From Lachnospiraceae bacterium (GTDB taxonomy: Bacteria > Bacillota > Clostridia > Lachnospirales > Lachnospiraceae): 64,000 nt of DNA. The notes under the pieces were generated by a model. The model saw nothing but the letters and a program-made list of their open reading frames with translations, ran no database searches and was not told where the DNA came from. The stretch is taken from assembly GCA_022764465.1 (NCBI GenBank), contig JALERL010000005.1, positions 19,498 to 83,497 on the forward strand, read 5' to 3'. Every line of letters starts with the position of its first letter. Position 1 is the first letter of the stretch. Positions 30,280-40,585 of this stretch are shown here, one piece after another. Both the position numbers and the translations under genes were made by a program.

Positions 30280-31221
30280 ATGGCACAGCCAGTTGTGGAA
30301 ATTGAGAATCTTGTAAAAAGATATAAAGAATTAGTGGCACTCGATCACTTGAATCTGCGGATCGAAGAAGGGGAGATTTTCGGATTGCTCGGGCCGAACG
30401 GTTCCGGAAAGACGACGACGATTAGCTGTATCCTGGCCCTGTTATCCTTTGATAAGGGCAGTGTGAAGGTATTTGGAAAAGAGATCGAGCCGGATAGCTA
30501 TGACCTAAAGCGTAATATCGGTGTGGTCTTACAGAATGTTGCGGTATTTGAAGCACTGACGGTATATGAGAATATCGATTACTTCTGTGGGCTTTATATT
30601 AAGGATAAGGCGACAAGAAAGCAGTATGTGGAAGAAGCGGTCCGGTTTGTAGGCTTAGAGGACTACCGGAAGTTTCTGCCGAAGAAACTATCCGGCGGAC
30701 TTTTACGGAGATTAAATATCGCCTGCGGCATTGCGCATAAGCCAAAGCTTATTATCATGGATGAGCCGACCGTAGCAGTCGATCCGCAGAGCAGAAATAA
30801 GATCCTAGAGGGGATCAAACAGTTAAATGAGCAGGGAGCAACGATCATCTATACGTCACATTATATGGAAGAGGTCGAGCAGATCTGCACACAGATTGCG
30901 ATCGTTGATAAGGGCAGAAAGATCGCAGAGGGTACGAAGGAAGAATTGAAGCTGATGATCAGGATGGGTGAGAAGATCCATTTAGATATCTTAGACATTA
31001 CCCCGGAGCAGATCGAAGAGATCCGTGGACTTGAACATGTCTATCAGGTAACGTATGAGGATAACCAGTTACAGATCTCCTGCAATCGTGGAAAACACAA
31101 TTTAGTCCGTATCCTTGCCTACATGCAGGAGCATGATATTGGCTTTGGAAGAGTCTATTCAGAGCTGCCAACCTTAAATGATGTATTTCTTGAGATCACC
31201 GGAAAGGAACTTCGTGATTAA
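30280..31221 (+). CDS. ABC transporter ATP-binding protein
   Basis: Walker A GPNGSGKTT, signature LSGGLLRRLNIA, Walker B LIIMDEPT. Confidence 0.94.
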   Translation: MAQPVVEIENLVKRYKELVALDHLNLRIEEGEIFGLLGPNGSGKTTTISCILALLSFDKGSVKVFGKEIEPDSYDLKRNIGVVLQNVAVFEALTVYENIDYFCGLYIKDKATRKQYVEEAVRFVGLEDYRKFLPKKLSGGLLRRLNIACGIAHKPKLIIMDEPTVAVDPQSRNKILEGIKQLNEQGATIIYTSHYMEEVEQICTQIAIVDKGRKIAEGTKEELKLMIRMGEKIHLDILDITPEQIEEIRGLEHVYQVTYEDNQLQISCNRGKHNLVRILAYMQEHDIGFGRVYSELPTLNDVFLEITGKELRD

Positions 31222-31244
31222 CACAGGGAAAGTAGAGGGAGAAA

Positions 31245-32381
31245 ATGTTTTTTCGATTGTTTCAATATAATTTACTTCGATCCGTCCGCATGAAAGAGAT
31301 CCTGTTCTGGAGCCTGATCTTCCCGATCGGACTTGGAACGTTCTTTCAGGTGACGTTTGGACACTATATGGAAAAGGAAGAGATTTTTACAGAGATTCCG
31401 GTTGCCTATGTAGAAGAGGCGGATGCAGATGCGTCCTTTGGCGAATTGTTAGATACCATGGAGGAGGGCGACGATGCATTGATCGCGGTCACTGATACAT
31501 CCATGGAAGATGCAAAGCAGTTGTTAGAGGAGAAAGAGGTTAGTGGTATTTATTACAACAGCGGGGAAGAAGTGACCCTGTATGTAAAAGAAGAAGGGAT
31601 TAAGCCAAGTATCTTACAGGCAGTCTTACAGGAGTATGAACAGACAAAGCAGACTATTACAACCATAGCCGGTGTCAATCCGATGCTCGTAGAGCAGGCA
31701 GTGCAGGCGGCAGGTCAGAGTGTGGATATGATCGTTGATGAAAAATATACCGGAGCGGATATGGATCAGTTCGTGAATTACTTCTATGCACTGCTTGCCA
31801 TGACCAGTCTGTATGGATGCTTTTTAGGGGTCAACTGTGCAGTCGATATCAAGGCTGACCAGAGTGCGATCGGAGCAAGAAGGATTATAGCCAGCAGCAG
31901 CCGGTTTGTCGGGATTCTTGCGGATGTAGCGGCAAGCCTGCTGATCCAGTTTGTATGCAGTATCGTGGGATTTGTATATTTGAAATACATACTGGGTGTG
32001 AGGTTCGGCAGCAGGATCCCTCAGCTTTTACTGGTTTTACTGGTTGCCTCCTTTATCGGTGTGGCAAGCGGATTCTTTTTCGGCTCCCTTGGAAAAAGAT
32101 CCCGGGACAGCAAGATCGGTATCGTTGTGGCGCTTACCATGTTAGAATGCTTTTTAAGCGGTCTGATGGTTGGAAATATGTACCATATCGTACAGGAGCA
32201 TTGTCCGGTCATCAATAAGATCAATCCGGCGGCACTGATCGTAGATGCCCTTTACAGCCTTGATATCTACGATGACTATACGCGTTATACAGAGAATCTT
32301 GTAATCTTGCTTGGAATTGCCGTACTGTTATGTATCGGAAGCTTCCTTGCAGTCAGGAGGGAACGTTATGCAAGTCTTTAA
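31245..32381 (+). CDS. ABC-2 type transporter permease
   Basis: N-terminal TM, extracytoplasmic loop and C-terminal multi-TM ABC-2 architecture; operon with the ATPase. Confidence 0.85.
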   Translation: MFFRLFQYNLLRSVRMKEILFWSLIFPIGLGTFFQVTFGHYMEKEEIFTEIPVAYVEEADADASFGELLDTMEEGDDALIAVTDTSMEDAKQLLEEKEVSGIYYNSGEEVTLYVKEEGIKPSILQAVLQEYEQTKQTITTIAGVNPMLVEQAVQAAGQSVDMIVDEKYTGADMDQFVNYFYALLAMTSLYGCFLGVNCAVDIKADQSAIGARRIIASSSRFVGILADVAASLLIQFVCSIVGFVYLKYILGVRFGSRIPQLLLVLLVASFIGVASGFFFGSLGKRSRDSKIGIVVALTMLECFLSGLMVGNMYHIVQEHCPVINKINPAALIVDALYSLDIYDDYTRYTENLVILLGIAVLLCIGSFLAVRRERYASL

Positions 32382-33519
32382 GACGTTTTTAAAAATTGTA
32401 AAAAAGAAGATGACATCCGTCATTATCTATTTTGTCGTATTTGTCGGGATTGCGATCGCAATGGCAAAAAACGGCGGGGAAAACGAGCAGAAGAACTTTC
32501 AGGCAGAAGAGTTAAATCTTGTGATCGAGAATCAGGATGAAGGAAAGCTTGGTGGGGCACTGGTGGATTATCTTGGAAAAGATAACAATCTGATCGATGT
32601 CCCAAAGACAGAGGATGCCTTGTTAGATAAGATTTTTTACCGCGATATTGATTATGTACTCTATATTCCGGCCGATTTTACCGCCCGTTTTACAGACGGA
32701 GAGCGGGCGGGACTGCTTACCGATAAGAAAGTACCATTCAGCTCGAGTGGAGAATTCGCGGATAATCAGATCCAGAGTTATTTAAAGACAGCCGGGATCT
32801 ACTTGGACAGTGGATATGACTTAAGCGATGCAATCCGTCAGACGGATGAGGATATGACTGTCACAGCCAGGACAAAGCTGATCGATGATACGAATCCGGA
32901 TGCGTTCGAACCGGGCAAGTTCTACTTCCGCTATCTTCCATATATCTATATCTGTATGCTGATCTGTGCGATCGGACCGGTATTTATGGCATTCCATGAA
33001 ACGGATCTGGATGCCAGAAATAAATGTTCTGCCATGTCATTCTTAAGCAGGAATGTACAACTGATCCTTGGAAGTGTGGTGGTATCGATAGCAATCTGGG
33101 CACTCATGGAAGTTGTTGGAAGCATCTTATATCCCGGCTATATGTTTTCAAAAACAGGCTTCTGGTGCAGTGTCAATTCCATGATGCAGATATTATTTGC
33201 ACTTGCCTGTGCCTACACTGCCGGACAGATTGTGACAGAGCAGCAGGCACTGAGCATGATCAGTAACTTTTTCGGTCTTGGACTTGCATTCTTAGGCGGA
33301 ATCTTTGTACCGATTGAGATCTTCAGCGACAGTGTACTCCGGGTTGCAAAGTTCATGCCGACTTACTGGTACATGATGACCTTAGAGGGCGCACAGCATA
33401 TGGATACAGCCGGTGGTCTTCCTGCTGATGCCATTCAGGGACTTGTGATACAGAGCCTGTTTGCAGTGGCGGTGCTTCTCGTCGGAATGGTTTATAACCG
33501 GATGAAAGCGAAGGCGTAA
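32368..33519 (+). CDS. ABC-2 type transporter permease
   Basis: Same architecture; overlaps the preceding permease; LGLAFLGGIFVPIEIFSDSVLRVAKFMPTYWYM. Confidence 0.85.
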   Translation: MQVFKTFLKIVKKKMTSVIIYFVVFVGIAIAMAKNGGENEQKNFQAEELNLVIENQDEGKLGGALVDYLGKDNNLIDVPKTEDALLDKIFYRDIDYVLYIPADFTARFTDGERAGLLTDKKVPFSSSGEFADNQIQSYLKTAGIYLDSGYDLSDAIRQTDEDMTVTARTKLIDDTNPDAFEPGKFYFRYLPYIYICMLICAIGPVFMAFHETDLDARNKCSAMSFLSRNVQLILGSVVVSIAIWALMEVVGSILYPGYMFSKTGFWCSVNSMMQILFALACAYTAGQIVTEQQALSMISNFFGLGLAFLGGIFVPIEIFSDSVLRVAKFMPTYWYMMTLEGAQHMDTAGGLPADAIQGLVIQSLFAVAVLLVGMVYNRMKAKA

Positions 33520-33521
33520 CG

Positions 33522-33595
33522 CAGTGGATTTCACTCGCAGCGAAAGATGAAATAAAAGTTTGCTTTACATATTTTGTGCATTTTGCCCTTTTGAT
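33522..33595 (+). repeat. Left copy of the inverted repeat flanking typA
   Basis: GCAGTGGATTTCACTCGCAGCGAAAGATGAAATAAAAGTTTGCTTTACATATTTTGTGCATTTT; inverted counterpart near 35728-35793. Confidence 0.85.
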
Positions 33596-33631
33596 TAAAA
33601 AACATCTTTTGGCACTCGAATTCTATACCGC

Positions 33632-33685
33632 AAAAAAGAGGAGATACCGGTCTTCATTCACAGAAGATCGGTACCTCCTCTTTTT
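33632..33685. terminator. Bidirectional terminator between the permease gene and typA
   Basis: AAAAAAGAGGAGATACCGGTCTTC...GAAGATCGGTACCTCCTCTTTTT. Confidence 0.9.
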
Positions 33686-33715
33686 GTATTGTGCAAAGCA
33701 CATATCTGCAAGGTT

Positions 33716-35545
33716 TTACTTGCGGAAGTTCGCACGTTTTCTTAAGGTCGGATCTAAGATTCTCTTACGGATACGAAGGCTTTCCGGTGTTACTTCAAGA
33801 AGCTCGTCGACATCAATAAAGTCGAGTGCCTGCTCTAAGCTTAACTTCTTTGGTGGAACAAGGGTTAATGCTTCGTCTGCGGAAGAAGAACGTGTATTGG
33901 TCAGATGCTTTTTCTTACATACATTTAACTCAATGTCTTCAGCCTTAGAAGAAGAACCGATGACCATACCGGAATATACCTTTTCACCAGGTCCGATAAA
34001 TAACGTACCACGCTCCTGTGCGGAGAACAGACCATAGGTTACGGATTCACCGGATTCGAATGCGATCAGGGAACCAAGCTTACGATAGGAGATGTCTCCC
34101 TTGTAAGGAGCGTAACCATTGAAGATCGTATTGATGATACCATTTCCCTTTGTATCAGTCATGAAGTCACCACGGTAACCGATCAGACCACGGGATGGGA
34201 TATTGAACTCAAGTCTGGTGTAGCCGCCTGCGATCGGACGCATGTTCTGTAACTCACCTTTTCGCTGGCTTAACTTGTCGATGACAGTACCGGTGAATTC
34301 ATCCGGGACATCGACATAAGCAATCTCCATAGGCTCTAACTTCTTGCCGTTTTCATCATAGTGGTATAATACCTCGGCCTTGCTGACTGCAAATTCATAG
34401 CCTTCACGACGCATGTTCTCAATTAAAACGGATAAGTGTAATTCACCACGGCCGGAGACCTTTAAGCTGTCCGGGCTGTCGGTATCTTCCACACGAAGGC
34501 TGACATCGGTATTTAACTCCTTAAACAGTCTGTCACGGATGTGGCGGGAGGTTACGAACTTACCTTCCTGTCCGGCAAGCGGACTGTCATTGACGATGAA
34601 GTTCATAGACAGAGTCGGTTCGGAGATTTTCTGGAATGGAATTGCCTGTGGATCTTCCGGTGAACAGATCGTGTCTCCGATGTGGATATCGGCAATACCG
34701 GAAATCGCAACGATCGAACCGATATGGGCTTCTTCTACATCTACCTTATTTAATCCATCGAATTCATATAACTTGCTGATACGGACTTTTTTCATCTTAT
34801 CCGGGTCATGGTGGTTCACTACAACCGCATCCTGGTTGACTTTTAGGCATCCGTTGTCGATCTTACCGATACCGATACGTCCGACATATTCGTTGTAATC
34901 GATCGTACTGATCAGAACCTGTGTATTTGCATCCGGATCACCGGTAGGAGCAGGAATATAATCGATAATTGCCTCGAAAAGAGGCGTCATATCTTTACGC
35001 TCATCGTTCAGATCACGCATTGCATAACCATCTCTTGCAGATGCGAAGATAAACGGGCAGTCAAGCTGTTCGTCGGAAGCATCGAGGTCCATGAATAGCT
35101 CTAAGACTTCATCGATAACTTCATTCGGACGTGCTTCCGGACGGTCGATCTTATTGATACATACGATAACCGGCAGGTTTAACTCTAATGCTTTCATTAA
35201 AACGAACTTTGTCTGTGGCATTGCACCTTCGTAAGCGTCTACGACTAAGACAACACCGTCTACCATCTTTAAGACACGTTCTACTTCACCACCGAAATCG
35301 GCATGTCCCGGAGTATCGATGATGTTGATCTTGATATCCTTGTAAAAGACAGCAGTATTTTTGGAGAGGATCGTGATACCTCTTTCACGCTCGATATCAT
35401 TCGAATCCATAACACGTTCCTGAACTTCCTGATTGGCACGGAAAACACCGCTTTGTTTTAACAGCTCATCGACCAGTGTAGTCTTACCATGATCGACATG
35501 GGCAATGATTGCGATGTTACGAACGTCATCTCTCGTTGTTTTCAT
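33716..35545 (-). CDS. typA: Ribosome-associated GTPase TypA/BipA
   Basis: [53 protein letters not shown]; ~610 aa. Confidence 0.97.
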   Translation of the reverse strand: MKTTRDDVRNIAIIAHVDHGKTTLVDELLKQSGVFRANQEVQERVMDSNDIERERGITILSKNTAVFYKDIKINIIDTPGHADFGGEVERVLKMVDGVVLVVDAYEGAMPQTKFVLMKALELNLPVIVCINKIDRPEARPNEVIDEVLELFMDLDASDEQLDCPFIFASARDGYAMRDLNDERKDMTPLFEAIIDYIPAPTGDPDANTQVLISTIDYNEYVGRIGIGKIDNGCLKVNQDAVVVNHHDPDKMKKVRISKLYEFDGLNKVDVEEAHIGSIVAISGIADIHIGDTICSPEDPQAIPFQKISEPTLSMNFIVNDSPLAGQEGKFVTSRHIRDRLFKELNTDVSLRVEDTDSPDSLKVSGRGELHLSVLIENMRREGYEFAVSKAEVLYHYDENGKKLEPMEIAYVDVPDEFTGTVIDKLSQRKGELQNMRPIAGGYTRLEFNIPSRGLIGYRGDFMTDTKGNGIINTIFNGYAPYKGDISYRKLGSLIAFESGESVTYGLFSAQERGTLFIGPGEKVYSGMVIGSSSKAEDIELNVCKKKHLTNTRSSSADEALTLVPPKKLSLEQALDFIDVDELLEVTPESLRIRKRILDPTLRKRANFRK

Positions 35546-35699
35546 AAATAAATCCTTCCTTCTGTAATTAAGAAAAAACAATGTTTACCTATATTAAAGC
35601 GGCCTGTAAATGACCGACTTTCTTATTTTAGCATAAATTCGCGATCTTGCAAGTTTTTTCCGCGAAACCAGCTTTTTTTATATATAGAATTTGTGTATC

Positions 35700-35908
35700 A
35701 AAATGTACAGTCAGGAACTTGATAACGAAAAATGTACAAATCATGCGAAGCAAACTTTGATTTGCGTCTTTAGCTGCGAGTGAAATCCACTGCTTACGGA
35801 AACCACAAGTGAAGCCACATCTGAACTTGTATGGTTGCAGTTAGCAGTTAGTTCACGATGAGCGTTGCAAATGTTTGCGGAACATATTTGTGCATTTTTC
35901 AATTTCAA
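35700..35908. repeat. Palindromic intergenic element upstream of typA, right copy of the inverted repeat
   Basis: GAAAAATGTACAAATCATGCGAAGCAAACTTTGATTTGCG...GCGAGTGAAATCCACTGC, with a partly inverted arm GCAAATGTTTGCGGAACATATTTGTGCATTTTTC. Confidence 0.8.
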
Positions 35909-36107
35909 ATTTTATAAAGTCTTTTTATAAAGAAATAATCCTTATAAGAGAAAAACCAGCTTACGTTATCGACAGATTATGCGAAGTTTCAGCGGAAGGG
36001 GAATGGTAAGGTAAGAAAGTTCTAAAAAACATGTATCCGGAATACATTGTAAAAGCACAAAATGAATCGATATGCCATCGATATATACAGAGGAAGGGAG
36101 AACATTC

Positions 36108-36734
36108 ATGGCAGATAAAGTATTTGAAAACAATCAGGTATCTATTGTAGGTGAGATCATTTCGGATTTCACATTCAGTCACGAGGTCTATGGTGAGGGC
36201 TTTTATATGGTAGAAGTCGCAGTCAGCCGTCTGAGCAATTATGACGATTACATACCACTTATGATCTCAGAACGTCTTGTGGATACAAGCACAAGCTGTA
36301 TCGGACAAAAGGTATATGTAACCGGTCAGTTCCGTTCCTATAACAGACATGAGGAAAGCAAAAACCGTCTGGTGCTGTCTGTTTTTGTACGGGAAATTGA
36401 GTTCGTGGAAGGGGATGAAGAGGATCTAAAGAGTAACCAGATCTTTTTGGATGGTTATATCTGTAAGGAGCCGATTTACCGGAAGACACCGCTTGGAAGA
36501 GAGATCGCAGATCTTCTGATCGCAGTCAACCGTTCCTATGGAAAGTCCGATTATATTCCCTGCATCTGCTGGGGAAGAAATGCAAGGTTTGCATCCGGTT
36601 TCGAGGTTGGCGGCCATGTGCAGATCTGGGGAAGGATACAGAGCCGTGAGTATGTAAAAAAGCTGAGTGAGGAAGAGATCGAAAAGCGGACTGCATATGA
36701 GGTGTCCGTCAGCAAAATTGATTTTCTGGATTAA
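36108..36734 (+). CDS. SSB-like protein with two tandem OB-fold domains
   Basis: Two SSB-like halves: VSIVGEIISDFTFSHEVYGEGFYMVEVAVSR... and NQIFLDGYICKEPIYRKTPLGREIADLLIAVNRSYGKSDYIPCICWGRNARFA. Confidence 0.7.
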   Translation: MADKVFENNQVSIVGEIISDFTFSHEVYGEGFYMVEVAVSRLSNYDDYIPLMISERLVDTSTSCIGQKVYVTGQFRSYNRHEESKNRLVLSVFVREIEFVEGDEEDLKSNQIFLDGYICKEPIYRKTPLGREIADLLIAVNRSYGKSDYIPCICWGRNARFASGFEVGGHVQIWGRIQSREYVKKLSEEEIEKRTAYEVSVSKIDFLD

Positions 36735-36844
36735 GGAATTATGCAAAAAGTTGCTTTTTTGTATCATATGTGGTATTTTAGAAAAATCTGATATAGAAAC
36801 ATTGAAATACAAAGAAAGGATGCCACAGGTATAAAGGGGTAATT

Positions 36845-37342
36845 ATGGAAAAGGGTTCCGTACAGGTATATTACGGCGATGGCCGTGGGAAATCCATGGC
36901 GGCAATGGGCAGTGCCCTGCGTGCAGCCGGAGAAGGTAAAACGGTGTTTGTAATACAGTTTTTGAAGGGAAAAGGCGATCACAGCATGGACTTTTTGCAG
37001 CGTCTTGAACCGGAGATCAAGATCTTCCGTTTTGAAAAATCGGAAGGCTATTATGAAGAATTATCAGAAGAAGAAAAAGACGAAGAGAAGATGAACATGA
37101 AGAATGGACTGAATTTCTCAAAAAAGGTATTAGTGACAGGCGAATGCAATGTCCTGATCTTAGATGAGGTGCTTGGGCTGATCGATAATGGTGTCATTAC
37201 ATCGGAAGAACTTGAAGCAGTGCTCTTATCAAAGACCGATGAGACAGAGATCATTATGACCGGAAGAGTATTAGAGGATTCGGTTCGCACATACGCGGAT
37301 GAAATATATAATATCACGGCCGAGAAGCAGATTACGTGTTGA
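36845..37342 (+). CDS. Cob(I)yrinic acid a,c-diamide adenosyltransferase (CobO/BtuR family)
   Basis: QVYYGDGRGKSMAAMGSALRAAGEGKTVFVIQFLKG...CNVLILDEVLGLIDNGVI...EIIMTGR. Confidence 0.85.
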   Translation: MEKGSVQVYYGDGRGKSMAAMGSALRAAGEGKTVFVIQFLKGKGDHSMDFLQRLEPEIKIFRFEKSEGYYEELSEEEKDEEKMNMKNGLNFSKKVLVTGECNVLILDEVLGLIDNGVITSEELEAVLLSKTDETEIIMTGRVLEDSVRTYADEIYNITAEKQITC

Positions 37343-37367
37343 CATAAGTAGGCCTGGGTGCTATATT
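37339..37367 (+). promoter_or_regulatory. Sigma-A promoter for the dapA leader
   Basis: TTGACA - 17 bp - TATATT; the -35 overlaps the cobO-like stop codon. Confidence 0.85.
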
Positions 37368-37385
37368 GAACATAGAATTTCATAA

Positions 37386-37553
37386 ATGATAGAGGTTGCG
37401 TGCTTTATAAGTACCTTATCGGATGTGACAGGACAGAAGAAGATAAGGGGAAGGGAAGAACGCCGAAAGAAGTTTTCCGCCTGCCGGATGATTTCTTGGG
37501 CATGAGTTTAAGAGGCTTATGACTGTCATCTGTAACAGATGGGGCGCTATCTT
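37386..37553 (+). promoter_or_regulatory. Lysine riboswitch (L box)
   Basis: Conserved blocks GATAGAGGTTGCG, GAAGGGAAGAACGCCGAAAG, GACTGTCA..TGGGGCGCTATC; upstream of dapA. Confidence 0.95.
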
Positions 37554-37580
37554 TGATAACAACCATACAATGAGTTATTA

Positions 37581-37605
37581 GACCGGCGCGAGTGCCGGTC
37601 TTTTC
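37581..37605 (+). terminator. Riboswitch expression-platform terminator
   Basis: GACCGGC GCGAGT GCCGGTC TTTT. Confidence 0.88.
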
Positions 37606-37678
37606 ATTTGTAAACCATTAAAGATGCACATTTTATGGAACGATAATACAATAATAAGAGAAAGCTGGAGGTAAAATC

Positions 37679-38569
37679 ATGGCAATTTTTGAGGGCGCAG
37701 GTGTTGCAATCGTTACACCAATGAAGGAGAATAACGAGGTCAATTACGAGAAGTTAGAGGAGTTAATTGATTACCAGGTGAATAACGGCACAGACTGTAT
37801 TATCATCGCAGGAACAACCGGTGAGAGTTCTACCTTATCAACTGAGGAGCATCAGAAGGTGATCCAGTCTGCAGTAGAATTTACAAAGCATCGTATTCCG
37901 GTTGTTGCAGGCACAGGTTCTAACAGCACGGCAGAGGCAATCCACCTGACCGCAGAAGCGAAAAAGGCAGGCGTGGACGGTGTACTTTTAGTAACACCAT
38001 ATTATAATAAGGCAACACAGCCGGGACTGATCAAACATTATTCCATGATCGCGGAAGCAGTTGATATTCCGATGATCCTTTATAATGTACCAAGCAGAAC
38101 CGGATGTAATCTGCTTCCGGAGACTGTTGCAACGTTAGTAAAGACACAGAAGAATATCGTCGGATTAAAGGAAGCAACCGGTAATCTGGCACAGGCATCT
38201 AAGACCATGAGTTTGACAGACGGTAAGTTAGATCTGTATTCCGGTGAGGACGGACTGGTTCTTCCGCTGATGTCGATCGGAGCAAAGGGTGTCATTTCCG
38301 TATGGTCAAACGTTGCACCACAGAAGGTACATGACATGTGTGCAAGTTATTTTGCAGGTGACATTGAGACAGCAAGAAAGCTTCAGTTTGAGGCACTTCC
38401 ACTGATCGATGCATTATTCTCAGAGGTGAATCCGATCCCGGTCAAGAAGGCTTTAAACCTGATGGGCATGAATGTCGGCAGCTTACGTGCACCGCTTTGC
38501 GAGATGAGTGAAGAAAACGCAGCAAAGCTTGCAGAGGCAATGAAAGCATATGGTTTAAAGCTCGCATAA
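37679..38569 (+). CDS. dapA: 4-hydroxy-tetrahydrodipicolinate synthase
   Basis: GAGVAIVTPMKENNEVNYEKLEELIDYQVNNGTDCIIIAGTTGESSTLS, YYNKATQPGL, YNVPSRTG. Confidence 0.97.
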   Translation: MAIFEGAGVAIVTPMKENNEVNYEKLEELIDYQVNNGTDCIIIAGTTGESSTLSTEEHQKVIQSAVEFTKHRIPVVAGTGSNSTAEAIHLTAEAKKAGVDGVLLVTPYYNKATQPGLIKHYSMIAEAVDIPMILYNVPSRTGCNLLPETVATLVKTQKNIVGLKEATGNLAQASKTMSLTDGKLDLYSGEDGLVLPLMSIGAKGVISVWSNVAPQKVHDMCASYFAGDIETARKLQFEALPLIDALFSEVNPIPVKKALNLMGMNVGSLRAPLCEMSEENAAKLAEAMKAYGLKLA

Positions 38570-38590
38570 GAGCAGCATAGGAGGAAGAAA

Positions 38591-39352
38591 ATGACAAGAA
38601 TAATTATGCATGGCTGCAATGGCAAAATGGGCCAGATGATCAGCGGTATCGTAAAAGAAGATGCAGAGGCTGAGATTGTAGCCGGTATCGATACATATGA
38701 TGTGGTAAAAAATGATTATCCGGTTTTTAAAACGATTGGAGAATGTGATGTAGATGCAGATGTGATCATTGACTTTTCCAACGCAAACGCAATGGATGGA
38801 CTGATCGATCACTGTGCAAAGACAAAGATGCCGGTTGTTTTATGTACGACCGGATTATCCGAAGAGCAGTTAGCAAAGGTACAGGAATTAAGCAAGACAA
38901 CCGCAGTATTAAAGTCGGCGAACATGTCACTTGGTATCAATACCTTAATGGATATTTTAAAACAGGCAGTCAAGGTATTTGCTCCGGCAGGATTTGACAT
39001 TGAGATCGTAGAGAAGCATCATAACCAGAAGTTAGATGCACCAAGCGGAACGGCACTTGCACTCGCAGATGTGATGAACGATGCCATGGATCAGGCATAT
39101 GAGTACAAGTATGACAGAAGCAAGGAGCGCAAAAAGCGTGAAAAGAACGAGATCGGCATTTCCGCAGTCCGTGGCGGAACGATCGTTGGTGAGCATGAGA
39201 TCATTTTTGCAGGAACTGACGAAGTGATCGAGTTCAAGCATACCGCATATTCCAAGGCAGTATTTGGAAAGGGTGCGGTAGAGGCAGCAAAGTTCTTAAA
39301 AGGAAAGGCAGCCGGACTGTACGATATGCAGGATGTGATCAAGGCAAAATAA
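38591..39352 (+). CDS. dapB: 4-hydroxy-tetrahydrodipicolinate reductase
   Basis: MHGCNGKMGQMI, EIVEKHHNQKLDAPSGTAL, SAVRGGTIVGEHEI. Confidence 0.97.
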   Translation: MTRIIMHGCNGKMGQMISGIVKEDAEAEIVAGIDTYDVVKNDYPVFKTIGECDVDADVIIDFSNANAMDGLIDHCAKTKMPVVLCTTGLSEEQLAKVQELSKTTAVLKSANMSLGINTLMDILKQAVKVFAPAGFDIEIVEKHHNQKLDAPSGTALALADVMNDAMDQAYEYKYDRSKERKKREKNEIGISAVRGGTIVGEHEIIFAGTDEVIEFKHTAYSKAVFGKGAVEAAKFLKGKAAGLYDMQDVIKAK

Positions 39353-39363
39353 TGACTTTGATA

Positions 39364-39402
39364 AAGAGGCTATCAGATATGTAACATATCTGATAGCCTC
39401 TT
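39364..39402. terminator. Hairpin between convergent dapB and asnA
   Basis: 19-bp perfect inverted repeat AAGAGGCTATCAGATATGT/ACATATCTGATAGCCTCTT. Confidence 0.75.
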
Positions 39403-39451
39403 ATCCGTTTCGATCCAAATCGTAAATATGGTAGAAATGCAATTCACCGGA

Positions 39452-40462
39452 TTACAATAACTGAATTCCGTTTTTCTCTGCTTCTGCAACCATTTCTTCC
39501 GGCCAGAGAGAGGACTGGACCTCACCGATGTGTGCCTTACGAAGGAAGAACATACAGATACGGGACTGACCGATTCCTCCACCAATGGTATATGGAAGCT
39601 TTCCGTCGATGATTGCCTTCTGGAATGGAAGGTTCGCGCGCTCCGGGCATCCTGCTTTTTCAAGCTGGGATAACAGCGCATCCTTATCGACACGGATTCC
39701 CATGGAAGATAACTCCAGTGCAATATCAAGTACCGGATAGTATACTAAAATATCAGCGTTTAAGGACCAGTCATCATAGTCCGGTGCACGTCCGTCATGC
39801 TTCTCACCAGACTCTAGGAGATCACCGATCTTTAAGATACAGACAGCTCCCTTTGCCTTTGTGATGTAATATTCACGTTCCTTTGGAGTGCTCTCCGGGA
39901 ACATATCCTCTAATTCCTGTGTGGTAATAAAGAAGATATCGGCAGGAAGGATCTCCTCGATGTAGTCATACTGGATTGCCATGTATTTCTCTGTTTTACG
40001 GAGACATTTGTATACCGTGCGGATGGTATCCTTTAAAAAGTCGATGTTACGATCCTTTTTATTGATGATCTTTTCCCAGTCCCACTGGTCAACGAAGATC
40101 GAATGGATATTATCTGTCGTCTCATCGCGGCGGATGGCATTCATATCGGTGTAAATTCCTTCACCTTCCGAAAAACCGTATTTTTTCAGTGCATAACGTT
40201 TCCATTTTGCAAGAGAATGTACAACTTCTGCGTTGCGTTCATTCTGTTCCTTGATCGTGAAAGAAACCGGACGCTCGACACCATTTAAGTTATCGTTCAA
40301 TCCGGAATTCGGATCAACAAAAAGTGGTGCGGAAACACGGGACAGATTCAGACGTAAGGAAATAAGATTCTGAAAGAAGTCCTTTACCGTCTTGATCGCA
40401 ATCTGCGTATCATGCAGATTCAGTTCTGATTTATAATTCTTTGGGATAATTAAATTCTCCAT
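39452..40462 (-). CDS. asnA: Aspartate-ammonia ligase (AsnA)
   Basis: TQIAIKTVKDFFQNLISLRLNLSRVSAPLFVDPNSGLNDNLNGVERPVSF; TIGGGIGQSRICMFFLRKAHIGEVQSSLWPEEM. Confidence 0.97.
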   Translation of the reverse strand: MENLIIPKNYKSELNLHDTQIAIKTVKDFFQNLISLRLNLSRVSAPLFVDPNSGLNDNLNGVERPVSFTIKEQNERNAEVVHSLAKWKRYALKKYGFSEGEGIYTDMNAIRRDETTDNIHSIFVDQWDWEKIINKKDRNIDFLKDTIRTVYKCLRKTEKYMAIQYDYIEEILPADIFFITTQELEDMFPESTPKEREYYITKAKGAVCILKIGDLLESGEKHDGRAPDYDDWSLNADILVYYPVLDIALELSSMGIRVDKDALLSQLEKAGCPERANLPFQKAIIDGKLPYTIGGGIGQSRICMFFLRKAHIGEVQSSLWPEEMVAEAEKNGIQLL

Positions 40463-40585
40463 GTTATACTCCATTCTTGCATTCTTTTGCGCATATTACT
40501 TATGTGTGAAAAATCTTATTTTCCAAACTATACGCCTTTGATTTCTCATAAGTTCTCAACCATTATAGCACACAGCACGCAATTT

